From positions 1 through 19,880 of the forward strand of contig JBKJZO010000163.1 in assembly GCA_046715235.1 (NCBI GenBank): a stretch of DNA of 19,880 bases, in the 5' to 3' direction. The notes below the pieces were generated by a model. That model was given only the letters and a program-made list of their open reading frames with translations, was not told the origin of the DNA and searched no databases. Position 1 is the first letter of the stretch; every line of letters starts with the position of its first letter. This DNA is from JBKJZO01 sp046715235. GTDB lineage: Bacteria; Actinomycetota; Actinomycetes; BP-191. Position numbers and translations under genes: made by a program. Below are positions 7,057-13,636 of this stretch, one piece after another.

Positions 7057-7085
7057 ACGTTAGGAACCTGCTGAGAAACGGTCAA
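7057..7085 (-). promoter_or_regulatory. Promoter of the crystallin-like gene
   Basis: On the minus strand TTGACC (7085-7080) is separated by exactly 17 bases from TAACGT (7062-7057). This is a good match to a housekeeping promoter. Transcription would start near 7050, giving a leader of about 94 bases before the ATG at 6956. Confidence 0.6.
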
Positions 7086-7103
7086 GGGAGGTCACTGGGG
7101 ACA

Positions 7104-7116
7104 TATCGCTGCGATA
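7104..7116. promoter_or_regulatory. 13-bp palindrome upstream of the crystallin-like promoter
   Basis: TATCGC and GCGATA flank a single central T. The site is 18 bases upstream of the -35 box at 7085-7080, in the place expected for an activator or operator site of the minus-strand gene. Confidence 0.4.
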
Positions 7117-7128
7117 CGGTCCAGAAAG

Positions 7129-7167
7129 GCCGTGCCGGCGGTTACCCCCCCATACTGTCGGCACGGC
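7129..7167 (-). terminator. Terminator of the CDC48-like ATPase gene
   Basis: A perfect 9-base stem (GCCGTGCCG 7129-7137 with CGGCACGGC 7159-7167) encloses a 21-base loop. It begins 22 bases after the stop of the ATPase gene in the direction of its transcription. On the minus strand the stem is followed, after one C, by TTTC, and on the plus strand by TCTTT, so it may act both ways. Confidence 0.6.
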
Positions 7168-7189
7168 TCTTTGCCGCTGTTGCGCGCGG

Positions 7190-9475
7190 CTACTCCGCCT
7201 TGTGCCGGGCGGCGAACTCAGCGAGCCGGGCCACCTGTTCGGGTCGCAAACTTGGCCGTACGACGGCGCGCGCCGCGGCGAAATGCGCGGCGGTTACTGC
7301 CGGCGAGGCGATGTTCTCGCGCATCGCGGTGATCGCGGCTTCGCGCGCGAGTGCCTCGAGGTCGGCGGCCGAGAACCGATCACAGTCGGCCGCGATGCCG
7401 GCCAGGTCGACGCCGTCCGCGATCGGCATCCGCCGCGCGGTGGCCTTGAGGATCGCCGCGCGCGCCTCGGCGTCCGGCGGCGGCACGTAGATGAGGCTGT
7501 CGAGCCGGCCGGGGCGTAGCAGCGCCGGATCGATCAACTCGGGGCGGTTGGTGGCGGCCAGCACGAAGACGTCGCGCAGCTCTTCGACGCCGTCGAGTTC
7601 GGTCAGCAGCTGCGCGACGACGCGGTCGGTCGTCGCGTTCTCGTCCGAGCCGCGAACGGGCGCCAGGGCGTCGATCTCGTCGAAGAACACGATGCACGGC
7701 GCGGCGCTGCGCGCGCGGCGGAACAACTCGCGCACTCCCCGCTCTGATTCGCCGACCCACTTGTTGAGCAACTCCGCGCCGCGGATGGAGACGAAGTTGG
7801 CGGCTGCCTCGGCGGCTAGGGCCTTAACGAGAAAGGTCTTGCCGCAACCCGGCGGTCCGTAGAGCAGCGCCCCGTGCGGCGGCTGCACCCCGAGTCGCTC
7901 GAACGTCTCGGGGTACATCAGCGGCCACATCACCGACTCGGTGAGCAGCCGCTTCGTCTCCGCCATGTCGCCGACGTCGTCGAGGGTGATGCCACCGAAC
8001 TCGACCTGGCGTTCGATCGCGCTCGCACGCACGACTCCCAGTGCGGCTTCGAAGTCGGCGTGGGAGACCGCGGCTGACTGGTCTGCCGCCGTACCCGTCG
8101 CGATGCGCTGTGCCGCACGCAATGCCGCTTCGTGACACAGCGCCTTCAGGTCGGCGGCGACGAAGCCGGGTGTCCGGCCCGCGACCTGGTCGAGGTCGAC
8201 GTCCGGCGCAAGGGGCAGCGGGCGGGTGTGCACGTCGAGGATGCGTTTGCGGTCGTTGCGATGCGGCAGCGTGACGGTGATCTCGTGGTCGAGCAGCCCG
8301 GGGAGACGCAGCTCCGGGGTCGTCGCCTCCGGCTTGTCAGTGGTGCAGACAATGGCGATCTTTCCGGCAGCGACGGCCTTCTTGACGTATTCGAGGACCA
8401 CGCTGGTCAGCGGGCCGGGATCGTCGCGCGGCGCGATCTCGTGGACCTGTTCGATCAGCAGTACGCCGGGCGCCGCGGCTTCGGCGCCGCGCAGTGCTTC
8501 GCCCAGCTGCCGCACAGCCTCGGCCGGCTCGATCCGTCCGAGCGCCGGGCCCCACACGCGCACGATCCGCGCGCCGACCGCGGCGGCCGCGGCCTCGACC
8601 AGCGACCTCTTGCCGGAGCCGGGCGGACCCGTCACGAGCACGCCCATGGTCGGTCTGGTCCCCAGGCGCGCGAGCAGCGGCCCGTGGTGGAAGCCGAGAT
8701 CGAGCCACTCGCGCAGTTCGGCGATCTGCTTTTCCAGTCCGGGCAGCTGCGGATCCCGGGCCGGCACGGGCCGGGGTACGGGAACGGCAGTGCCGGGTGC
8801 CGTAGCGCCGGGTGCGGCCGTGGGTGTTCGGACCGGCGGTGGCGCGGCCGGAATCGCGAGCGGGTCGTACGCCGGGGTGGCGGCACTCTCGATGCCCGCA
8901 TCGCTGGGCGAGCACAGGATCGACGTCGACATCGTGACGCGCACCAGCGGATCGGGCGGGTCGACGTACGTCACCGTCAGCACGTCCTGTTGCCAGTCGG
9001 AGCCGAAGGCGGCGGCGAGCTGGCCGAGCACGTTGAGATGCGTCGCCGGCGGCAGCGACGTGCCGGTGAAGTCCTGTGGCAGCAACCCGACCTTGTCGCC
9101 CTGGGAGAGCACTTTGCCGAGCAAGGCGAAGCTCAGCGAGGTGTCCGGCGGAGTGCCTTCGAGTCGTGCCTGCAGACCGATCGTGCGCGCGGCCGATGGC
9201 GATGTGAGTGACACCATGACCGTGTCGCCGGGAGCAACACCCGCGTTGGCCATGGTGAGGTCGTCGAGCCAGATGACGTCAGGCTCGGATGTCGGCGAGG
9301 AGAACGCGGCGATGCCTCCCGTCGTACGGGTGCCACGCACCTGGACGACGTCCCAGGCGCGGGCACCGAGGCTTTCGAGCACCTGGTAGTGCAGGCGCAT
9401 CACGCCGCGTCGCGAGTCGAGTGACGACTGCGAGAGCGCGACTCGCAGCGGGATCTCCGCGGGCGTTTTGCTCAT
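7190..9475 (-). CDS. CDC48/VCP-like double AAA+ ATPase
   Basis: This 761-residue protein has a CDC48-type N domain (about 9-105, double-psi-barrel-like: LRVALSQSSLDSRRGVMRL... GVAPGDTVMV), a Pro/Ala linker (about 200-240) and two AAA+ modules. The second module is complete: Walker A GPPGCGKT (540-547), pore-loop KWVGES (572-577), Walker B FFDE (597-600), sensor 1 Asn643 in ATNRPE, and arginine fingers Arg654 and Arg657. The first is degenerate: Walker A GPPGSGKR (283-290) has Arg after Lys, Walker B reads LLIEQ (339-343), and the arginine-finger segment reads LPGLLDHE. These proteins unfold or remodel protein complexes as hexamers. Mycobacterium Rv0435c is the likely counterpart. The gene lies 48 bases downstream of the HAD phosphatase stop on the same strand. 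The ATG at 9475 has no strong ribosome-binding site. Confidence 0.92.
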   Translation of the reverse strand: MSKTPAEIPLRVALSQSSLDSRRGVMRLHYQVLESLGARAWDVVQVRGTRTTGGIAAFSSPTSEPDVIWLDDLTMANAGVAPGDTVMVSLTSPSAARTIGLQARLEGTPPDTSLSFALLGKVLSQGDKVGLLPQDFTGTSLPPATHLNVLGQLAAAFGSDWQQDVLTVTYVDPPDPLVRVTMSTSILCSPSDAGIESAATPAYDPLAIPAAPPPVRTPTAAPGATAPGTAVPVPRPVPARDPQLPGLEKQIAELREWLDLGFHHGPLLARLGTRPTMGVLVTGPPGSGKRSLVEAAAAAVGARIVRVWGPALGRIEPAEAVRQLGEALRGAEAAAPGVLLIEQVHEIAPRDDPGPLTSVVLEYVKKAVAAGKIAIVCTTDKPEATTPELRLPGLLDHEITVTLPHRNDRKRILDVHTRPLPLAPDVDLDQVAGRTPGFVAADLKALCHEAALRAAQRIATGTAADQSAAVSHADFEAALGVVRASAIERQVEFGGITLDDVGDMAETKRLLTESVMWPLMYPETFERLGVQPPHGALLYGPPGCGKTFLVKALAAEAAANFVSIRGAELLNKWVGESERGVRELFRRARSAAPCIVFFDEIDALAPVRGSDENATTDRVVAQLLTELDGVEELRDVFVLAATNRPELIDPALLRPGRLDSLIYVPPPDAEARAAILKATARRMPIADGVDLAGIAADCDRFSAADLEALAREAAITAMRENIASPAVTAAHFAAARAVVRPSLRPEQVARLAEFAARHKAE

Positions 9476-9523
9476 CGGTGCAAGGCGTCGGCGCTGGGCA
9501 TGCGCAGACAGTACCGAGCCACG

Positions 9524-10366
9524 TCAGGGCGCGGGCGCGTGGGCTACTGCATAGCGGATCGCGTCGGACCAGCCGACGCCGACGGGGTCTCTGGTGATGA
9601 CCACGTTGTCCGGCAGCGGGCCGCTGCGCACGCCGTTCGCGACCAAGAAGAACGTGCCGACGTACGGCGCCATCGCCAGATCGCTGACCGAGTCGCCGAT
9701 CGCGATGGCGTTCTCCGGCAACAGGCCGCGGCGCTCGAGGTCGGCGCGGACCGCGATGTCCTTGGTGATGCCGTCAGGGATGAGGTGGAAGTAGTGGATC
9801 CGCTCGACGTCGAGGCCGGTATAGGTAAGGCCTGGCGGGCTGAATCCGTTGTCGTGCAGGCGAATCCAGCCCCATCCGTTTTCCGCGAGTAGGGCGTTGG
9901 CCGCATCGACCGGGACGTTGCCGCGAAGCAGCAGGTCGACCTGGTGGTCTTCGTGCCACGGGTCGTGCAGCTGCAGCTGTCCGGGCCATCGATCGGTGAG
10001 CAGTTCGAGCACGCGGCCGGCCCGCATCGCCTCGGCAGGGGTGCCCTCGAGTTCGTCGGGCATCGCGCCGCGCATGACCTCGACCGACCTGCCGCGCCCG
10101 CGCCCGATGATGCCGCCAAGCTCGCCGATGAAGCCGTCGGCGCCGAAGATGTCGGCCGCCTCGCGCATCGAGCTGTAGCTGCGACCGCTGACCAGGACCA
10201 GCGGTACGGCGGCGACGTGCAGCTCTACCAACGCGGCGGCGGGTTGGAGCGTGGGGTCACCTTCCGCGGTCCGGAAGAAGTTGCCACCGGGCCCGACCAT
10301 CGTGCCGTCGAGGTCGGAGTAGACGACCATGACCTCAGCGGTCTCGGGACCGGCCTCAGCGGGCAT
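9524..10366 (-). CDS. HAD-IIB phosphatase, probable glucosyl- or mannosyl-3-phosphoglycerate phosphatase
   Basis: This 280-residue HAD phosphatase has nucleophile motif YSDLDGTM (Asp18 and Asp20), SGR (60-62) as motif II, Lys202 in GITKDIAV as motif III, and IGDSVSDLAM (223-232) as motif IV. A C2-type cap lies between about 85 and 195. The overall form is that of the sucrose-phosphatase/mannosyl-3-phosphoglycerate phosphatase branch. Its start overlaps the end of gpgS by 11 bases. This makes dephosphorylation of glucosyl-3-phosphoglycerate to glucosylglycerate the natural role, although in Mycobacterium that step is done by an unrelated histidine-phosphatase (GpgP). The ATG at 10366 is taken. 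A later ATG at 10330, just before the first motif, is possible. Confidence 0.78.
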   Translation of the reverse strand: MPAEAGPETAEVMVVYSDLDGTMVGPGGNFFRTAEGDPTLQPAAALVELHVAAVPLVLVSGRSYSSMREAADIFGADGFIGELGGIIGRGRGRSVEVMRGAMPDELEGTPAEAMRAGRVLELLTDRWPGQLQLHDPWHEDHQVDLLLRGNVPVDAANALLAENGWGWIRLHDNGFSPPGLTYTGLDVERIHYFHLIPDGITKDIAVRADLERRGLLPENAIAIGDSVSDLAMAPYVGTFFLVANGVRSGPLPDNVVITRDPVGVGWSDAIRYAVAHAPAP

Positions 10367-11327
10367 CGGCCGCCATCCCCGCCCGGATGGTGGCCATGGG
10401 TGGCCGCTCCGAGAGGTCGGCCTCGAAGTGGCTCGCGACGTACCGGCCGTCCTCCATGCCGAACTGCATAAGCACCGTCGCGACCCGGTCGCTCAGGATG
10501 ATTCGCCCGGCCCGCTGAAGCCGGCCCAGCGCCGTGTGCTGCAGCGTGAACGCCATCCGGCCGAGCGCATGGTGGTCCTGGTGAGCGTGGACGCGGCGGT
10601 CGAGGTCGACCTGCGCCATGCCCTCGAGCCCGACCAGCTCGAGCAGGTCGACGAGAAGTCCCAGCTCGACGCCATACCCGGACACGAACGGGACCTGTTC
10701 GAGCACCTGGCGGCGGCCGGCGTACTCGCCGGACAGCGGCTGCACGAAACCGGACAGGCTCGGCCAGTAGGCGTTGATCAGGGGCCGGGCGACCAGCTCG
10801 GTGACGCGGCCGCCACCGGTGAGGTGGACCTGCGCGTGTTCGGTGAGCGGCCGCTCGTAGAACGCCTTCACGTACTGGATCTCTGGGTCGGCGAGCAGCG
10901 GGCCGACGAGGCCGGTGACGAATTCAGAGCGGAAGTCCTCGATGTCGGCGTCGAGCCAGCAGACGATGTCGCCCGACGTCGCGTACAGCGATTTCCAGAG
11001 CGCCTCGCCCTTGCCCGAGACCCTGCCGAGCTCGGGCAGCACATCGGCCTCCCGTACGACGACCGCCCCGGCGTCGCGCGCGACCGCCACCGTCGCGTCG
11101 CTGCTGCCCGGGTCGATGACGACGAGCTCGTCAATCAGCGGGACCCGTTCCATGAGCTCGGTGCGCAGCGCCCTGACCATGGGGCCGATCGTGCGTTCTT
11201 CGTCGAGTGCCGGCAGCACGACGCTGACCGTCGTGCGCCCCTTCCGCACGACCAGCGCGGCCGCGTCGAAGTCGGAGTGGTGGAACGTGCGCCGCCCGAA
11301 CCACTCCCACGCGTCGAGCAACGGCAC
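10356..11327 (-). CDS. gpgS: Glucosyl-3-phosphoglycerate synthase
   Basis: This GT-A (GT81-type) enzyme transfers glucose from NDP-glucose to 3-phosphoglycerate, the first step to glucosylglycerate and methylglucose lipopolysaccharides. Its motifs follow Mycobacterium GpgS (Rv1208): VSVVLPALDEE (34-44), SGKGEALWKSL (104-114), the metal-binding DAD at 126-128 in place of DSD, TGGGRVTELVARPL (170-183), QPLSGEYA (196-203) and SGYGVELGLLVD (216-227). I chose GTG at 11327 because AAGGGGA lies six bases upstream (11340-11334) and the resulting 323 residues equal the family length. The frame stays open to TTG 11459, but that start falls inside the SAM riboswitch region of the opposite strand. It heads a minus-strand run with the HAD phosphatase and the ATPase. 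Confidence 0.92.
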   Translation of the reverse strand: MPLLDAWEWFGRRTFHHSDFDAAALVVRKGRTTVSVVLPALDEERTIGPMVRALRTELMERVPLIDELVVIDPGSSDATVAVARDAGAVVVREADVLPELGRVSGKGEALWKSLYATSGDIVCWLDADIEDFRSEFVTGLVGPLLADPEIQYVKAFYERPLTEHAQVHLTGGGRVTELVARPLINAYWPSLSGFVQPLSGEYAGRRQVLEQVPFVSGYGVELGLLVDLLELVGLEGMAQVDLDRRVHAHQDHHALGRMAFTLQHTALGRLQRAGRIILSDRVATVLMQFGMEDGRYVASHFEADLSERPPMATIRAGMAADAR

Positions 11328-11414
11328 GGCGCGTCCCCTTTGCCCTCGATGCCGGCAACCAAGTTGACCTGAGGCCGTTCGATATTCAGACTTCCACATC
11401 ACAACTTCATACCG

Positions 11415-11563
11415 CTCATCCAGAGGGGCAGAGGGAACGGCCCGACGAAGCCCCGGCAACCATCACGACACACTCGTATGCGCGGCCCCAAGCCGCCCCG
11501 TCGAGGCCGACGTGACAGGTGCTAACTCCGGCCCGCAGCGAACACGCTGCAGGGAAAGATGAG
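11415..11563 (+). ncRNA. SAM-I (S-box) riboswitch
   Basis: The conserved S-box core is present in order. P1 is CTCATC 11415-11420 pairing with GATGAG 11558-11563. AGAGGGA-type and GGCCC-GACGAAGCCCC-GGCAACC elements lie at about 11429-11460. P3 is TCACG 11463-11467 with CGTGA 11511-11515. AGGTGCTAACTCC (11517-11529) precedes P4, GCAGCG 11535-11540 with CGCTGC 11545-11550 closed by AACA, and the AGGGAAAGATGAG end. P4 distinguishes it from SAM-IV. P3 is long, with further stems CTCG/CGAG (11473-11476, 11502-11505) and GCGGC/GCCGC (11482-11486, 11492-11496). The purine-rich ribosome-binding tract GAGGAGAAAGG (11561-11571) overlaps the P1 3' strand, and no T-run terminator follows, which points to translational control of the next gene. 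Confidence 0.9.
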
Positions 11564-11583
11564 GAGAAAGGCCTCGAACTGCT

Positions 11584-12858
11584 GTGACCTCACTACTTGA
11601 TCAACCCTCCTCCACGGCGTCCGCCGTGCGTGGCCTGCGATGTCGTGAGTGCGGCCGCGAGTACGCCATCGCGCCGATCCACGTCTGTGAGTTCTGCTTC
11701 GGCCCGCTCGAGGTCGACTACGACGTCGAGGTGTGGCGCCGCCGCGTCACCCGCGAGTCGATCGCCGCCGGCCCCTCGACGATCTGGCGGTACGCCGACC
11801 TGCTGCCCTCGGGCGCGGATCCCTCGGCCCGCGTCGACCTCGGGGCCGGCCTGACGCAGCTGGTGCGGGCGCGCAACCTCGGCCGGGCACTCGGCGTAGA
11901 CACGCTCTGGGTCAAGGACGACTCCGGCAACCCGACGCACTCGTTCAAGGACCGCGTCGTCTCGGTGGCGCTGACGAAGGCGCGCGAGTTCGGCTTCACA
12001 ACGGTCGGCTGCGCCTCGACGGGCAACCTCGCCAACTCCGTCGCGGCGCACGCTGCTCGCTCCGGCCTGCGGGCGATCGTGATCATCCCGTCGGACCTCG
12101 AGGACGGGAAGGTCATCACCACCGCGGTCTACGGCCAGACTTTGATCGCGGTCAACGGCAACTACGACCAGGTCAACCGGCTGTGCGCCGAGATTGCCGG
12201 CGAGCAGGACTGGGGCTTCGTCAACGTCAACGTTCGGCCCTACTACGCCGAAGGCTCGAAGACGCTCGCGTACGAGATCGCCGAGCAGCTCGGCTGGCGG
12301 CTGCCGCAGCAGGTCGTCGTACCGATCGCCTCGGGGTCGCTGCTCACCAAGATCGAGAAGGGTTTCAAGGAGCTCGTCGCAATCGGCCTGGTAGAGGACA
12401 CCCCGTTCAAGATCTATGGCGCGCAGGCCGAGGGCTGCAACCCGGTCGCGACGGCGTTCAAGAACGGCTGGGAGATCGTCAAGCCGGTCAAGCCGTCGAC
12501 GATCGCCAAGTCGCTCGCGATCGGCAACCCCGCTGACGGTCCGTACGCGCTCGAGACCTGCCGGCGTACCGGTGGCGCCATCGAGGAAGTCAACGACGAC
12601 CAGGTGGTCGAGGGCATCCGGCTGCTTGCTGAGACTGAGGGCATCTTCGGCGAGACCGCCGGCGGCGTGACCATCGGGGCGCTACGAAAGCTCATCGCGA
12701 CGGGCCAGCTCGACCCGACGCTCGAGACCGTCGTACTCAACACCGGGGACGGCCTGAAGACTCTCGACGCCGTAGCTGGCATCGTGGGTCCTTCGCACAC
12801 CATTTCGCCGTCGCTGGACGACTTCCGCGCGACCGGCCTGCTGAACCGGGAGGCCTGA
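11584..12858 (+). CDS. metM: Threonine-synthase-like PLP enzyme, probable MetM-type homocysteine synthase
   Basis: This 424-residue fold-type II PLP enzyme will be labelled threonine synthase (thrC) by similarity. The PLP lysine is Lys122 in THSFKDR, with GCASTGNLA (142-150) as the phosphate-side loop and LNTGDGLK (385-392) near the cofactor. An N-terminal zinc-ribbon-like segment has Cys20, Cys23, Cys35 and Cys38. Two facts argue for a methionine role: a SAM-I riboswitch controls it, and three bases after its stop begins a MoaD/CysO-like sulfur carrier. I recall a Streptomyces pair, MetM and MetO, that makes homocysteine from O-phosphohomoserine with a thiocarboxylated carrier, and this gene fits it. 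True threonine synthase activity cannot be excluded from sequence. The GTG start follows the riboswitch. Confidence 0.85.
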   Translation: MTSLLDQPSSTASAVRGLRCRECGREYAIAPIHVCEFCFGPLEVDYDVEVWRRRVTRESIAAGPSTIWRYADLLPSGADPSARVDLGAGLTQLVRARNLGRALGVDTLWVKDDSGNPTHSFKDRVVSVALTKAREFGFTTVGCASTGNLANSVAAHAARSGLRAIVIIPSDLEDGKVITTAVYGQTLIAVNGNYDQVNRLCAEIAGEQDWGFVNVNVRPYYAEGSKTLAYEIAEQLGWRLPQQVVVPIASGSLLTKIEKGFKELVAIGLVEDTPFKIYGAQAEGCNPVATAFKNGWEIVKPVKPSTIAKSLAIGNPADGPYALETCRRTGGAIEEVNDDQVVEGIRLLAETEGIFGETAGGVTIGALRKLIATGQLDPTLETVVLNTGDGLKTLDAVAGIVGPSHTISPSLDDFRATGLLNREA

Positions 12859-12861
12859 CCC

Positions 12862-13137
12862 GTGGCTGTGTCGATCCGCATCCCGACGCCGATGCGCAAC
12901 CTAACCGGCGGCGCGTCGCAGGTGACGGTCGAGGCCACGACGCTGGCTGAAGCGCTCAAGGCGCTCGACGCCGCTCACCCAGGCGTCGCCGAGCGCGTGC
13001 TCGACGAGAAGGGTGCGCTGCGGCGCTTCGTCAACGTGTATGTCGGCGCCGAGGACGTGCGCTTCCTCGACGGCCTCGAGACCGCGCTCGGCGACGGCGC
13101 CTCGGTCTCGATCATCCCGGCCGTAGCCGGCGGCTGA
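12862..13137 (+). CDS. metO: MoaD/ThiS/CysO-like sulfur-carrier protein, probable MetO
   Basis: This 91-residue ubiquitin-fold protein ends in Gly90-Gly91, the exposed C-terminus that is adenylated and thiocarboxylated in sulfur carriers. RRFVNVYVGAEDVRFLDGLETAL (54-76) and VSIIPAVAGG (82-91) closely follow Mycobacterium CysO. The GTG at 12862 has GGGAGG eight bases upstream, inside the end of the upstream gene, and the gap between the two genes is three bases, so they are co-translated. The likely job is to hand sulfide to the upstream PLP enzyme. The activating MoeB-like enzyme and a Mec+ type processing protease are not in the window. Because the C-terminus is already Gly-Gly, no processing should be needed. 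It could also serve cysteine or molybdopterin synthesis. Confidence 0.88.
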   Translation: MAVSIRIPTPMRNLTGGASQVTVEATTLAEALKALDAAHPGVAERVLDEKGALRRFVNVYVGAEDVRFLDGLETALGDGASVSIIPAVAGG

Positions 13138-13179
13138 CCCCGCGTCACGCCACGGCGCTGCGGTCCATGATCGCGAGTG

Positions 13180-13235
13180 TGCGAAATTCTCCCTGTAGGG
13201 CGGAGAACTTCTCGCAAACGGGAGACTTTCTCGCA
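13180..13235. repeat. Three copies of a GGAGA-CTT-CTCGCA element, one inverted
   Basis: GGAGAACTTCTCGCA (13202-13216) is repeated 19 bases later as GGGAGACTTTCTCGCA (13220-13235). An inverted relative, TGCGAAATTCTCCC (13180-13193), precedes them, so the first and second can form a stem of TGCGA/TCGCA and TTCTCC/GGAGAA. The cluster lies in the gap between the sulfur-carrier gene and the next small gene. It looks like an intergenic repeat or a structured terminator. Confidence 0.6.
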
Positions 13236-13291
13236 TTGGTTGCCCGAGAACTCGGAATAACCAGGCGACCGGGCAGTCGTTACTACCTACC

Positions 13292-13612
13292 GTGGCTGAC
13301 ATGAAGAGCGTCATCGTCCTGACCGAGTACGCCGGACCGCCCAGCCGCCTGCTGGCCGGCTACGCCGCCATGTACCGCCACGCCGCGACCCGTGGGGCGG
13401 TCGCCGGCCTGGCCCATCACGTCGTCGGCACGACCGACAGCGGCATCGTCGCCGTCGATATCTGGGACAACGAGGCGTCGTACCGGCGGTACGCCGACGC
13501 ACCCGACGTGCGTCGCGCCGTCGCCGCGAGCGGCCTGCCCGACGCCAACGTCCGGGTGCTCCCGGTCTTCGGCCCGAGCACCTTGCTCGCCGAACTCGCG
13601 CGCGCGTCCTGA
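13292..13612 (+). CDS. Small hypothetical protein, ferredoxin-like alpha/beta (ABM-like)
   Basis: This 106-residue soluble protein has no signal or membrane segment. The pattern of strand (KSVIVLTEY), helix (PSRLLAGYAAMYRHAA), strand (GIVAVDIWDN), helix (EASYRRYADAPDVRRAVAAS) and final strand (NVRVLPVFG) resembles dimeric alpha/beta-barrel proteins such as the antibiotic biosynthesis monooxygenase-like group, often annotated hypothetical in actinobacteria. I cannot assign a reaction. The GTG at 13292 has no ribosome-binding site. TACTAC at 13281-13286, six bases upstream, could be a -10 box giving a leaderless transcript. An in-frame ATG at 13301 is the alternative start. It is convergent with the ABC-F gene, with a gap of 24 bases. 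Confidence 0.7.
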   Translation: MADMKSVIVLTEYAGPPSRLLAGYAAMYRHAATRGAVAGLAHHVVGTTDSGIVAVDIWDNEASYRRYADAPDVRRAVAASGLPDANVRVLPVFGPSTLLAELARAS

Positions 13613-13636
13613 TCCCACCTACGCCGACCACCGCGC

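Noticed and set aside
8132..9389. Two long plus-strand open frames opposite the CDC48-like ATPase
   Set aside because: They are mirror frames of a high-GC gene, with Arg/Ser/Gly-rich composition and no recognisable domains.
10329..11372. Plus-strand open frame opposite gpgS
   Set aside because: It is an antisense shadow. gpgS has all catalytic motifs on the other strand.
11328..11459. Extension of gpgS to TTG 11459
   Set aside because: GTG 11327 has an ideal AAGGGGA site and gives the family length. The extension has no family similarity and reaches into the SAM riboswitch region.
11415..11563. SAM-IV class for the riboswitch
   Set aside because: A clear P4 hairpin (11535-11550) and the AGGGAAAGATGAG closing segment match SAM-I. 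SAM-IV lacks P4 and has a different 3' pseudoknot.
13180..13235. CRISPR array
   Set aside because: Only three imperfect 14-16-base units, one inverted, with spacers of a few bases and no cas genes.
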